Shown here one piece after another: positions 16,270-31,300 of a stretch of DNA of 64,000 nucleotides (position 1 is the stretch's first letter; every line of letters starts with the position of its first letter). The stretch is from NCBI RefSeq assembly GCF_008831285.2, contig NC_045143.1, forward strand, positions 17,148,464-17,212,463, written 5' to 3'. Origin of the DNA: Nymphaea colorata (Eukaryota > Streptophyta > Magnoliopsida > Nymphaeales > Nymphaeaceae). The notes under the pieces were generated by a model that did not search any database, had not been told where the DNA came from, and saw only the letters and a list, made by a program, of their open reading frames with translations. Position numbers and translations under genes: made by a program.

Positions 16270-18825
16270 TCAATTGTGATGATGGGCAGGCACCCATGTT
16301 GAAAGAGCTTGAACTACCCTTCCCTTCCATCCTTGCAGCAACCATTTAGAGTCTTCATCGATCACAAAATCTTTATGATATATTTCCTTCACCCTCTGCC
16401 TTATGGTGGACACTATTTCTTGATTCAAAGGAAGTTGCACAAGGCCAGCACGACGATTCCGGACCTGCCACTGTTTGTATGTCTCTGGCCTCTCAACCCT
16501 CTCCGAGCCCTCACAAGCAACAACGTTCAAAACCTCTCGACCAAACAACTCTCTTTCCATAAGTATCCTCTCTGGATGATCACGAGGTACATTTGTCTCA
16601 AGCATATCAAACAGCGCTGAGAAGTGGAACAAAGCCTCCCGAAAACGCGTGATGAAGAAGGGAGCAGAGTATGCTCCATTTACTATCCCCAGAACAAAAA
16701 TTTTCGGATTCAACTTACAGATCTTATTCAGCACAATGTCCCTTGGGCAGTCGACCACAACTGTCTCATCGAATAGGTTCCTCATCCTATATAAGCAATT
16801 AACAACCAACATTTCATCCTTATCCAAGTTCAAATCCTCAATCTTAATATTCTCCCACTTGGCAGCTATTGCTTTGTACTCAAATGGGACATTGAACATC
16901 CGAGCATACTCTGATAACCGTTGTCCAGTCTCCTCAATTCTCTCGGCAGGTTTAAACCCTGGCTGAGGAAAATCAATCCCTGTTATGCGGAGTTTTGGAG
17001 GACCACCGGGTCTTCCTGAAAGACGCTGGATAAAGCTTGGCCACTGGAAACCATACAGTATACCAAAATCAATGATATGCAGCCTGGTTGCTTTCTCAGC
17101 CACATTCATGATGGTTTGATTTGCAAAGTAAAGAGAAAGCTTCTTAAAAGGACAAGCAGCTAAGTACAGTTGGTATGCCTTTAAGATGCTTGCAGCTGAA
17201 GTTCTTTTAGTCGAGAGAGCAGAATAAATCTGGCTCCCTGTGCCAGATAAGCGTGATTCCACAGCCTCTGCAAAGCAGTGTGCTAGTCGCTGTGTACCAT
17301 CGCCACACGAGGACGAGTGTTGACGGATTTGCTTTAAAAGCTCGTTTGCACTCCGATAGTCATCCGTTGCTATAGATTGAGCACAGTGAATAAGGATAGC
17401 CCTCAAATCCACAACCTCCCTCTTACCCTGCTTCTTGTTACGAGACTTTGTGCCATTAGATCCTTTTGAAGACCCATTCTGCATATTTTTGCTGTTGATA
17501 TTCTCCATGGTCTCTCGAAGATTAGTTGCCGAGTCATAACAATTTGCTCCTTTGCATAGCAAAACCTGATCGAATATTTCCGATCGAATGGTATCAGACG
17601 AAGAGCTGATGGCTGAGTGTTTGCTGCACCTCCATCCCTCTAGCTCCTCATCTTCCCAATGCGGATTCTTATGTCTCCTCACACCATTTTGACCATTAGC
17701 TTCTTCTAGATGTTTCATAGCCAAGGATTCTCTTTCATCCTCCCCTTTGACATCGTTATTATCAGCAACCAACCTTGGATCTTGCAGTAGCTTCTTACTT
17801 GCTAGATCAAGCACCAAATTGCCATTCGGCAGAATCCCATTTGCTTCCTTTTTGGGGTCCCTACCCTGATTATTTTCTAGGCCAAATACAAAACCATTCG
17901 AAAGAAACTTAATCCCTTGCTTCTTCAATCCCTGTGATGAACCATTCTTCAGGTTAACAGCCAAGCTACCGTTGGGAACAGGACTTGCCCCAACATTTGA
18001 CTTTTGGAGTAAACCATTTCCTTCTAGGTCAATTACAAAATTACCATTGGGGAGAAAGTTATTTACAGCCTGCTTTGATGCTTGTGGTAAACCATTCATT
18101 TGTAGATCAAATAACAGGCCACCATTTGGAAGGAATTTTTTTGCTTCCTCCATTCCTTTTTTAAACTGCAAAACATGTGAATCATCACAAAGTACATCAG
18201 GAAGCACAAAGTCATCTACTGAAACCTCGTCATGGTTTTCTGCAGCATAAATATTTCCACTCAAAGGACAGCTTGAGTAATTGATAGGCAACGTCGAAAC
18301 AGGGGAGACCAGCTCATTTTGGTTGCAACACTCAAAATGCTCAGAACACCAATTTGAGTCACACCCATTGTTACCACAGCCACTAGTCTGACTGCCACAA
18401 TTCTGGCTATTATTGCTATCACCTGTACAAGCGCTAGCGTTATCTGGGCTCTCAGGGTTGTCACCGCCATAAAACTGCTGATGACCTGGTGATGGAGGAT
18501 ACTTTTCACCAAGTATATCATAGAAAGGTTTCTCGGTCGCTTGAAGAGCTGAACACTCCTGATACATGCAAGTCTTCCCTTCCATATCCTCATCCATAAG
18601 CATCTGACTAATATAGTTCAGAAGCATATCAGACATAATTTCACAGTGCTCAGGACATTCCCCATTTGCTGAAACAACAGTTGCATCAGGGAATGGAGGA
18701 GAAGGGAGTGGAGGCAGAGGCGGAGGCAGGCCAGGCAGAAGTAGTGGAATATCTTGGAAAGGTTCATCTACTTTAAATCCATTGAGGAACGCCGACAGGT
18801 CCTCCAGGCTCGGATCCATAAACAT
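16270..18825 (-). CDS. GRAS family transcriptional regulator, SCL14-like
   Basis: This intronless coding region of 851 residues closely follows Arabidopsis SCL14, a nuclear coactivator that joins class-II TGA factors at stress and detoxification promoters. The N-terminus (MFMDPSLEDLSAFLNGF) is followed by the clade motif YISQMLMDEDMEGKTCMYQ and ALQATEKPFYDILGEKYP. The GRAS domain starts near residue 468 (VVDLRAILIHCAQSI) and includes the VHIID core as LHIIDFGILYGFQWP (about 582), LRITGIDFPQPGFKPAER, the PFYRE-region RVERPETYKQW, and SAW ending WLLQGWKGRVVQALSTWVP. An in-frame ATG lies 33 bp upstream at 18858; I prefer 18825 because it begins the family-like MDP sequence. Residues 229-352 contain a tandem repeat not usual in the clade. 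A probable 5' UTR intron lies upstream. Confidence 0.95.
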   Translation of the reverse strand: MFMDPSLEDLSAFLNGFKVDEPFQDIPLLLPGLPPPLPPLPSPPFPDATVVSANGECPEHCEIMSDMLLNYISQMLMDEDMEGKTCMYQECSALQATEKPFYDILGEKYPPSPGHQQFYGGDNPESPDNASACTGDSNNSQNCGSQTSGCGNNGCDSNWCSEHFECCNQNELVSPVSTLPINYSSCPLSGNIYAAENHDEVSVDDFVLPDVLCDDSHVLQFKKGMEEAKKFLPNGGLLFDLQMNGLPQASKQAVNNFLPNGNFVIDLEGNGLLQKSNVGASPVPNGSLAVNLKNGSSQGLKKQGIKFLSNGFVFGLENNQGRDPKKEANGILPNGNLVLDLASKKLLQDPRLVADNNDVKGEDERESLAMKHLEEANGQNGVRRHKNPHWEDEELEGWRCSKHSAISSSSDTIRSEIFDQVLLCKGANCYDSATNLRETMENINSKNMQNGSSKGSNGTKSRNKKQGKREVVDLRAILIHCAQSIATDDYRSANELLKQIRQHSSSCGDGTQRLAHCFAEAVESRLSGTGSQIYSALSTKRTSAASILKAYQLYLAACPFKKLSLYFANQTIMNVAEKATRLHIIDFGILYGFQWPSFIQRLSGRPGGPPKLRITGIDFPQPGFKPAERIEETGQRLSEYARMFNVPFEYKAIAAKWENIKIEDLNLDKDEMLVVNCLYRMRNLFDETVVVDCPRDIVLNKICKLNPKIFVLGIVNGAYSAPFFITRFREALFHFSALFDMLETNVPRDHPERILMERELFGREVLNVVACEGSERVERPETYKQWQVRNRRAGLVQLPLNQEIVSTIRQRVKEIYHKDFVIDEDSKWLLQGWKGRVVQALSTWVPAHHHN
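17770..18141 (-). repeat. Five degenerate ~25-residue repeats in the SCL14-like protein
   Basis: Between the N-terminal motifs and the GRAS domain the protein repeats a unit whose core reads as: FLPNGGLLFDLQMNGL, FLPNGNFVIDLEGNGL, PVPNGSLAVNLKNG, FLSNGFVFGLENN and ILPNGNLVLDLASKKL. In SCL14 the corresponding position (after QFKKGVEEASKFLP) has a single such stretch. The repeats are diverged at DNA level, so the amplification is old and has been kept in frame. Function unknown; a repeated short interaction motif is possible. Confidence 0.85.
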
Positions 18826-18858
18826 TGCAACTTTGCAACCTCGGATAGAATCAATCAA

Positions 18859-20065
18859 CGTAATCTAGATCGATTCAAGCTGGACAAGTGGTATTTTCTA
18901 GGACATAGATCGTACGCTTCCAGACACCTTAAACATGGGAGCAAGAGGAGGCATATTAGCATATCCGTGTGATGCACTTTACACAGAAATCATGAGACAA
19001 ACAGAAGTAGATCAAGCAATTAGAATGCAAAGAAAAAACAAGGGAGACGACAGACAACAATTTCTGCACTTATTTTCACCATTTTCACCCTAATCTTCGA
19101 GATACAGCTCATGACCATCGGTGAACAAGGTAACAGATGCTTAAAACAAACACGCTCCCAACCCTAAAATGAAACCCCAAATCTAGAATTTTACACTAAA
19201 ACCTTGCATAGTCACATCCAAAAGCTCCTTCGGTCCAAAGGATCAGAACCCACAGGGACAAAGAAATTATAAAGCTAATCCAAAGGGAGTGAAAGGAGAA
19301 AAACACTTCCAGCCGCCTGGTCAAAACCCCCAAAACTGAAAATTTATAGCAATAAGTAATAACCGTTCATTTTCACATAAAAGAGCTCATTTAGTCGAAA
19401 AGATCAGAACCCGCAGGAAGCAACAAACTATAAAGCTAATCCAAAGGAGAAAGGGTGGTGATGGGGTGGGGGAAGGACACCTCGCCACCTCGGTCCCTGT
19501 AGATGCCTACTCCTACACCAGATTTGCTTCACTTTGACCTCCATATTCCGATGAAACTTCGTAAAATTCATTTTCCTTGACACGCACAAAACCTAGACCA
19601 AGAACTCAATTCCTGTAGCACCGAGAAATCTAAAAGTAAAAACAAAAAATAGCCTACAAAAAAAAAGAAAAAAAAACAAATATTGACATATTATTAATCT
19701 CTCCATGTAGAGGGAAGCTCCTTCTTACAAGTATATTCAACAGAAAAAAGCAACAGAAAATAGAAAAAAATGACCTCCATCTTTGTTCAGTTATCAAACA
19801 AAGTGATTCAACCTTGACACCATTATCTCTATGTTCATCACACCATACACAGACAAAGCACAACATCATCATATATATGCGGAAAAAAATCACCAATAAA
19901 CCGTGAGAACGTGACTGAAAAAGATCCAAAATATAGCACTTCGTGAAAACCGACGACATAAATCACTGACTCGTCATGGAAAAAAAGTAGAAATAGAAAA
20001 GAAAATTTTCCTAATAAGAGCAAGCAAAATCCCAGCATATTGGGGGGGTGGGGGAGAGAGAGAAC
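18859..20065 (-). other. Probable 5' UTR intron of the SCL14-like gene
   Basis: A donor-like junction GCGGCAAG|GTTCTC (minus strand, GT at 20064-20065) follows a CT-rich leader, and no coding sequence lies between it and the start codon. SCL14-clade genes commonly carry an intron in the 5' UTR. The acceptor lies somewhere between 18859 and about 18970; I could not choose one. Confidence 0.55.
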
Positions 20066-20170
20066 CTTGCCGCGAGGACGAGACCGCCAGACACACGGAG
20101 CGAAAGAACGAGAGAAAGTGGAGAGAGAAGAGAGGCCAAAGACTAAAAAGGCAGAGTGCCGAGTGCCCCC

Positions 20171-20180
20171 ATTATAAAAA
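20171..20180 (-). promoter_or_regulatory. TATA box of the SCL14-like gene
   Basis: The minus strand reads CGTTTTTATAATGG here, about 30 bp before the pyrimidine-rich sequence that leads into the 5' UTR exon (roughly 20066-20145). Position and spacing fit a plant core promoter. Confidence 0.5.
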
Positions 20181-20790
20181 CGAGGAGACGGGAAACGACA
20201 CAGAGATGACAGGCCGGAGCACGCACCTGCCGTCCGATCGTCCAGCTAGGACTGCCCACCGGCTATCGCCGGTCTCTCCCGCCCGAGTTCACCGCTGACT
20301 CGCCTTCCAATCGCCGATCGGCGTCGCAGTCCCGACCCCAATTCCTCGGGTCCACGCGCTCCCTTCCCCCCTCGATTTGCTCTCCATGACAAAAAAGCCC
20401 TCGCTCTTGCGTCCCGCTTGCGGGCCTCCGCCCGTGATATTGCGGGCGAAGCGAAGGGCATCCGTGGGGAAAGAGCGGACTGATCTCAGACCGTACACCT
20501 GTCAAGATCCATGGTCGGCAATACGATCCAGGGGATCAGATTGGGTAAGAAGGAAGCGAACTTCTCTCTCTAACCGCACGGTCGTGGAGGAAAGGCCGTG
20601 GTTGCTGCTTTCACCCACTTATTATCAATCTCGGCGTCATTCCAAACTTGTCATATTTTTTTTTTTTTTAATCTTCCCTATTTACTTTTCCTTAATCACC
20701 AATTTTTGACTAATTGAGTTGTTGACGACTTCCTTCCGTTGAACGTGGAAAGTGGTGATCCCTTCCAACTTCTTATTCCTTACACATACA

Positions 20791-23574
<2,784 letters not shown>

Positions 23575-24267
23575 CACTAGAAAAAAAAAAAAAAAAAAGA
23601 AAACCTTCTGCTCACTGACAGTAAAAAACTGTCGGTAAAATGGTGAAAACTATCAGTTTTAATTTTGCTACGGCAGTAACACCCCATCAGTATAAACAAC
23701 TTCGCTACGGCTAGACAATCCCTCAGCCAAAATTTATTTGTACCGACGGAGCCGTCAGTAAAAGTTTAACCTTCACCAACAGCATCTTCTTCGTCACTAA
23801 GAATTCACTACTTAGCGAGGAAAATACCGTCAATAACAAGGCAACATTTACTAACAACGTAAGAGACCGTCAATAAATGTTTACATAATTACCGACGATG
23901 CCATCGATAAGTAGCTTTATACCAGCAAGCGTCTCCCGTAAACGAGTGATACTCATCACCGGCGATTCCTTTATACTAAACTTTACTATTATTTTTTTTA
24001 TATTACATTATACTCTATGGATATTATATTAAAATTTATATGTTTTAATAGGTAGGTGCATATTTATAATATAATAGGGCATTTTGTATTGTTTTAAGGT
24101 ATAGCCACCCTAAAAAGGTCATGATACACACACTTATGTATAAGTATCCAAATATGCTGGGTGCTGGATAGCTAAACTGAAAAATTCTGGCAGCATAATA
24201 AACTGTTGCAAAAAACACCATAAGCCATTGTGCTACCAAAAACCATTATGACAACTGTTTTCTAGTG
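23575..24267. mobile_element. Small non-autonomous CACTA-like (CMC) transposon
   Basis: The left end is CACTAGAAAA and the right end TTTTCTAGTG, a perfect 10-bp terminal inverted repeat starting with the CACTA signature. The first 350 bp contain many short motifs of the kind ACTGTCGGTAAAA, ACCGACGGAGCCGTCAGTAAAAG and ACCGTCAATAA, as in subterminal repeats of plant CACTA elements. At 693 bp it has no room for a transposase and shows none. The flanking 3-bp sequences (AGG and TTG) do not match, so either the target duplication has decayed or the element has rearranged. Confidence 0.62.
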
Positions 24268-27200
24268 TTGAAGCTTAATTTTTAATCATCTAGCAGCATG
24301 TGAACTCCGGTATCAATGTATGTAAGCTCTTGAAACATGTACATTATAAAAACAACTATAACAGTGCCGTCAAATAAAATACACTCAGCTTATACATCAC
24401 GTCAATTCTTTTTCTTTTTCAAAAAAAAAAAGAAAAGAAAAATGTTGGAGATACACTTATGAACATTTACATGCTTGCTTGCTTATTATGGGAGATTCAA
24501 CAATATGTACTGATATTATTGAAGCTGTAAAAGCTCAAGGGGTTACATGCATCTAAAATACTGCAAAAATAACATATCATAAATAGCTGATTTTCGACGT
24601 GAGAAGCGAACTGTTTGAGAACTGCTTTATAGCGTCCTTTTCCGTGTCCGCGTGGGTTTCGAACTGGAGACCTTTTGACCAAGGTTGTGAAGTGGTGTTC
24701 CCAAAAGCAAAATTTTCCGATACCAAATTGTTGCTTTGTTGGTCGTCCGCTGGCGAAGATGTCGCCATTGACAGAGACTCCATACCAACTTCAGTGGTTC
24801 AAGATTCTTTTCTAAACATGAAGAAAGCAACTTCCGGTGGACATTTTCCACCCGAAAGGTTTCGATATAAATCGGTAACGTGCACCAAGTGAAGCCATCA
24901 TGTCAACACCCGGAAATTTTAAAATGAAAATGCGGAATGCACTCGACAGTGGAAACTGATTATTATAGTCGACTTGCAGGAATAAATAAACTGGCAAGAA
25001 ACAGGAAAATACATATCTTCGCTATGGTAATGGAGGGACGTGATATAACCCTTTCTTTCTCCAACTTATTCTAGTGGGTTCGATTGCAGCTTCATTAAAT
25101 AAAGATCACTTTTTTTTTTTTTTTTGGTTTTTTAAATAATGTAGTGACTGCAGGATCTGTCCACATGTTCGGCCTATTTTCTTTTACCTTTTCCGGTGAA
25201 GAGATTCCGCTCCATTTTCTCCTCCGGACAATTTCCTATACGCGGCAATTTTCTTTAAAAACATTGAATCAAATGTTTCTTCCTCATTTCATGTAGTGCG
25301 AAATATTTTATTTTTTTAATCCAGCTATTGAAACCACACAACTGGTGCAAGAAAAATGCATTCCCTGAGAAACCAATTTGGGATTTTGCATTCGTGGAGG
25401 ACCATTTTGTAAAAAGTAGATAAGATAAGGACTATTATTATTAAAAGCTACAAATATAAAGTTTTTAGTTATTACTTAGCGGAAACAAGCTAAAATTCTT
25501 ATGGTCATATATCCTTATGTTTTAAGGTTTTGATTTGTTTAAGGGCGGAGGGAGGGGGCCCCGCTTGGGCTATGGCTCTGCTGAGCGCAAAGAAATTTTT
25601 TTTTTATATAATTGAAAAAAGTAATTTTTTTTTTTTAGTTTGAGCCGACCAGTCGCTCTTCTTGGCCCTACCCATCGCTCCTCTTAGCTCGATTCACGAA
25701 TCGTTTGGCCCACCCCTGAAAAAAATACTGGTTTCGCCCCTACTTATGATAAACCTTTAAACTCAAGTGTTGTGTTTGTCTCTTAGGCCCGAAATGATCA
25801 TTCAAATGACAACTTAAAAGAGACCAATAACTCTCTATGTTGTAAAAAGAGACCACTACTGTTTAATTGAAGCATGATAAAAGCAACACAGGCCAAAAGC
25901 ATGCTCTATATCTTAAAAGACAAGAGGTTGAGCTTTGAATGATATGATGAAATACTCATTTTATTGATCCAACACTAGGACATGCTTGCCGCCTACGACT
26001 ACTACGGTCAACCATAAGCCTTTCGAATATTTTTTGAAAAAACTTAAAAATATAGTGATTAAAAAACAATTATAAAACTTGTAAACAAAATGAATAAGTC
26101 AAGTACGTGTGAGTGGTAACATAATGCTATGTATGTTTCAGACACATACTGCCCTTGCCTGTATGTTTGGAACAAAGGAATATACATGAATATTTTGACA
26201 AGGTATAGTTTATATTAATCTAAAAACTACACCTGGATCGAGAGACTTCGTATGGACCACATAAAATCCCAAGGACAGTATGTTCCTGGCCTTCACGGAC
26301 TTTATCTGCCTGCTCAGGAAACTTGATTACCCACCTCCAAGGACTGGACTACGGCAGCCAGTGGCCCAACCAGCTAGTTATTTTCAAATGTGTCTTTATG
26401 TCCAATCTGAAGGCGACCGGTTCCCAAACGGCAGCCTGTTGACAATCTTGGGGGTTTGAAGACGATAGCTCCGATATTCAAAGGGGTTGTATTGTTTTTA
26501 TCGGGAGAGAACCTCAATTTCAAATTCATTAGATTAAAGAAAGCAAGAAAAATTTGTTGACTGCGGTTCAAATGACGCTGACATATCGGGAACTTCAAAA
26601 ATAACGTGGGGGGGTCGGTCCATAGTTAAAAATGGTGGGGACGTTGTCCACGTGCTGGCAGACGCCGATCTCTGAGATCGGACGGCTGTCACTAATTTAA
26701 GGGTCTTCGAAGCGACAGTGGGTGGTGGTCTCCGCGCATTTAAGCGTCCGAGCACGCCACACGATGGCCACCCACCAAGCGCTCCTTCTCATGTTAGGTA
26801 GGGCGGAGGGAGATGAACCGGCAGCGGTTCACAAGATGGGCCCATGGCGCAGTCACGTTCGGTCATGAATCGGGTCCCACTGATGACCCGGACGTTTTTG
26901 GTCTTTTTCTGCTGTCCAGATCCAAATCCAAGTGTGAGCGAGAGGTATTAATTCTACCGCTGGAAAAAGGCTCAAAAGCCCCTCCATTCCCCTTGCCACC
27001 ACCAGAGTCTTGTGTCAGTAATAACAACAACGATATACCCTTTAACTTGGATGTCACGCCCCACCACTTTAAGATACAAGATCATAGTGTTCACGAGAAT
27101 CAAATTAGATACCAGCCTTTATACAGTCCCCTAGCTATACTATGCCCCTTGAGGTAGTGCCATCTACATACATTAAACAAAACAAAATTATTTGATATTT

Positions 27201-28335
27201 AACTATACGTCTCTACAATAGCTTTAAGGAGCGTAGTATAGCTGGTCATGAGACGAAAGAAGAGATTGACACATAGACAACACATTCCTCTCATGAATGC
27301 TGTTGAGAACCCGAAAGATAAGGAGAGTGAGGGAACTGTCGGGCCTCTTTCCAATAGCGGTTGTTAATAACCTGCTCACCTAAAATTATATTCTCTATAA
27401 TCTATAATGATGCTAGTAGATGTATTACAACTTGCGTTGTCCAAGACTTTTTTTGCATTTACATCACTACTTACATAGGAAAGATGCAATAACAGCGAAG
27501 TTGAAAACTTCGCTGATGGTAGAGAGCAGTTGATGTTCGAATTCTCACATTATGGTTGCTTTTTGGTCCTTCTCAAAACAAAAGGGAGGACTTTTTTTTT
27601 TTTTTTTTATCTTTCTTTAGAAAATAAAAAATTCACCCTTCCATTCTTATTCATGTAAAAGGGCTTTCACCTTTTTAGTGTTCTAAGTGTTTTGGACCTT
27701 GTAGCATTGAGTTCTTGGTTTGGAATCAAAGCATTAAATATGCTTCCGGCCAACGGCTACCAATACTTCCAAGTGACTTTTGAAAGACACTAATGCATGT
27801 AGATCTGAATCAATTTATGTGGGTCTGTGTGGGTGTGCCCCTTCGTGTGATTTCTATCCAGTTCTCATTCATCCATGAAAAAAGAAGGAAAAACCATGTC
27901 AAAGCATGTAGGTTTGGGCCTTGGTTCCACTTTAATTATTTTTAAAAATTTACTTGTTTTATATAAAAAATTAAAAAATATTATTTTGGTCCTAATTAAA
28001 ATTTAAAAACTTTAATTCAGCATAAACTCGCCTCGCCTGATAAAAAATTTGTAGAAAGGAAAAAGAATAATGATGGAAGAGTTGACGACCAACAACTGCG
28101 CCCAGCTGACCCTGCATTGTCATGCTCTTTAGCTATTGATTTTTTGAATGGTTTCGTTTTCCTTTAGTCAAAATTTTTTGGCTCTGCCATCACGACAAAC
28201 TCAAAATTGATTTTTTTTTTTTAATGGTCGCCCCTTCAACCAAAATTTCTGGCTTAAATTCAAAAGTAAGTCTGGAGAAAGCGAATTTAGATTAAGGAGA
28301 TAAAATATTATGATGAAGGGTTGTCTTTGCGCTCT
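24268..28335. other. AT-rich intergenic DNA
   Basis: No convincing gene. A minus-strand open frame at 24577-24783 is unrecognised and contains a tRNA-like B-box sequence (AGTTCGAAACC), so it may be a SINE-type remnant. A possible mobile-element remnant lies at 25545-25745. Confidence 0.5.
25545..25745. repeat. Possible mobile-element remnant
   Basis: It has G-rich (GGGCGGAGGGAGGGG) and C-rich (GGTTTCGCCCCT) ends around an AT-rich centre, resembling the block at 10965-11120. No target duplication was determined. Confidence 0.3.
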
Positions 28336-31300
28336 TATCCCATAATTATTAACATAGTGACTGGCAGAAGTTAAGAGTTGATACATCATTTATGATGATA
28401 ATGTTGTGATGGTTCTGTTCTCAAAATGGGTAGCAGAGATTTTAGATCTCTCTCCAAATTATCATATAATATTTTGCTTGCATGATCGGCTCACTACGAC
28501 GACCCCGTTGGTTGGTTGGGTTCCACTTCCACTTCCATTAACGCGATGCTTCTACTCTGGATCCAGATCATTCCAGCCCAAACCGGACCCGCTTTGGACC
28601 CGGCAAATCACTGGCCCGAGAATCTCCGACTCAATCTCCTTTCCCACATCGGATAGGTATCCCCGGCTTGTGCTCTACGTGGCGGAGCAACCCACCTCGG
28701 TGGGTCCGACTCTCCCCGCCCCTGCCAGCCGCGATTCTTCTCCCAATAAATCGCCGCATTGTCACTTCCTCGGCTAAATCCCTTGGTTGATATATATATA
28801 TATATATATATGCCCGATAATTGTTATATCGTTAAAAATAAAAAATCTATTACTAAAAAATCTACAAATCCTTGTAAAATAATCATCATGTTTACAAACC
28901 ATCTAATGCTCCTCCACAGTTGTTTTCTAACCACATATTTTTAAGTTTTAGTTACCTAGCAATGGACTCCAGCTTATATATAGTTGTAAGATTGGGTTTG
29001 AAGCAGGATCGGATCTAAATCTGAGCTTACGTCCCCTAATTTGGAAAGTCCTCTCTCTATCTCTCCCTCTCTGTAATTTAATTTAATGGGGTGGGTGAAA
29101 CTTGAGGAGCTAGTTCGAGACTTGTGACTAATAGTAGCTACAGGACATTTTTCAAAGTTATATAATTGTTCTTGTTCTGATGATTAATGCCCAACAACCT
29201 AATGAAATGTATTTGTTAATTTTACTTTTGAATGCTTTATAGCGTTATTGACTGTCATTACTCTTTGTTTAAGGCACCATGTGAAGGCAACTACGGAGAT
29301 CTGAGAAGCCAAAGACTGAGAGAGAGAGAGGATGGAATTTTTCTATTCCCACCTGTAGCTTGTTCTTTTGTGGGGGTTCATGAGTCCCCACATATTGTAG
29401 ATTCCAATCTCTACCACATGATGACCATGGAGTGTTGGAGATAAAGGAGTGCAAGGATGCAACCTCGAGGAATTTAAAAAAAGAGCAAAACGAAAAAAGG
29501 AAAAACAATTTAAAAAAAAAAATACATCTGTCTTGCAGTTAGGTCTGATAAACAAGACAGACAGGTTGCTGATTGGCCGTCCCAGTCAGAATTTGTTGAA
29601 TACCATAAAATAAGTTCACCAACGCAAGAACACGAAAAAACAGGTGTTAAACTACATTAAGTAAGGTCAAATGTTCCCCTGAATTGACAAAATTTTTAAT
29701 AGGTGAAACCCTTGGTCTCGGATCCTGATCAACTTACAGGAGTACGTCAACAGTGATTTGAATTCTTAATAAGTTCAACTGAAAGATGCATGAATTACAT
29801 CTTGAATTTGTAAGCATTACTCTTACAATCTATGAACTTCAAGTCAGATAACCGTAGCTCTCTATCTTGAGATTCATACTTTTGATCAACGTTGAGAATC
29901 TTAAATCTATATTTGTCAAATCCAGAATTGCCTTCTAGAATTATAGATCAACAGTGAACCCCACATAGGGTCAGACACTTAGATCTAAGATCAGAAGAAA
30001 TCAAACGCTTCCTGATAGTTAAACCACGTATGCTCAGCATCACATTCTTCGAAGAAGAAGAAGAAGAGGATGATGTATATGGCTCCTGTTCCACATGTAT
30101 TTCTCACAAAGAAGGAGAGAGCTAATGAGAGAGGCACATGTGGGCAATTGCCCACACAAGCCCATATAAATTGCTTATTTATGTATTAGCACCTCATTGA
30201 CATTTAGTTCATTTACTCATTACCAGCATGCTTCTTTAAAATTCCAATCGAAGTATCAATCCCTTAAGACAGAAATTTGTGGGTCTACCTCTAGAGAGGT
30301 TTTCTGGTTTCATAACCTCTTTGTATGCTAAGTTGGTAGGGATGGAGACGCATGGATCTGGACCCTGCCATAATGGGCAGATCCAGATCTACAAATCCAA
30401 CACTTCCTAACAAAAAGATTTGACCATAGAGCCCTTTCTATAGTGTTTCAAACCGATGACGTACTGAGTTCGGTAGTTTGGTGACGTTACTCGTTCAATT
30501 ATTGGGCATTGCTTCTCTCGGGCGAGCCCAGATTGAGTTTCAAGTGTTTGGTCTGTTGGCCATACACTGTTTATGAGACCCGGTTTCTTTGAAACTATGG
30601 TTGATGGCAGTGTTCTATCCTATTAACCAGCTACGTGGCAAGCGCGGCTTCTCTTTCCCTTTTTTGTGGCCTCAAATTTGATAAAGAGTACAAGAATCCA
30701 TTTAAATGAGGCCATTCCTTTTTGCTGTCAGGATTCTCTTCAAATGATGTCCTCTTCTCATCAATTCTGAAAACCAGGTTCTTTGTGCTGGCCGCGATAT
30801 TCTGCATATACGTGTGCTTTGGCCTCTGTCTCGCCCATGATAGCTACGCCATGAAGAACCACAGCCAAGTTTATATTTTTGCAATTTCTTGTTATTGTTT
30901 GATATGTGAAAGGACAAGTTTACATCCCCACGCAAGAAGCTCTTTCACAAATGTTACTTCTTTGAAAAGAATGAGATGATTTGGCAGCAGAAATTACATC
31001 AGTTGTTGTTGTTGAAAATTCTTTCGTTTTTTGTTTTTTTAATTTAACATGGTAAGAAGCTTATATTTTATGTATAGTTTGAAATGAGAACTATGCTATC
31101 GATGTGAATCTGTATACATAATATATTATCCGACACAGTCTCGGTGCTCGAGGTGAAGCTGCCGTGTGTTGGTTTTTCTTGCTTGGGGAGCCGGTGATCG
31201 CAGAGACGAATCTTCCCCAGAAGATTTCGTCCATGAATGTTTTGTAGGCCCCATGCATGCAGCCACATGCAAACACGATAAGATTCTCGCAACCAGTTGC

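Noticed and set aside
24577-24892. Overlapping open frames on both strands near 24.6-24.9 kb
   Set aside because: No protein family was recognised, the frames are short, and no splice partners were found.
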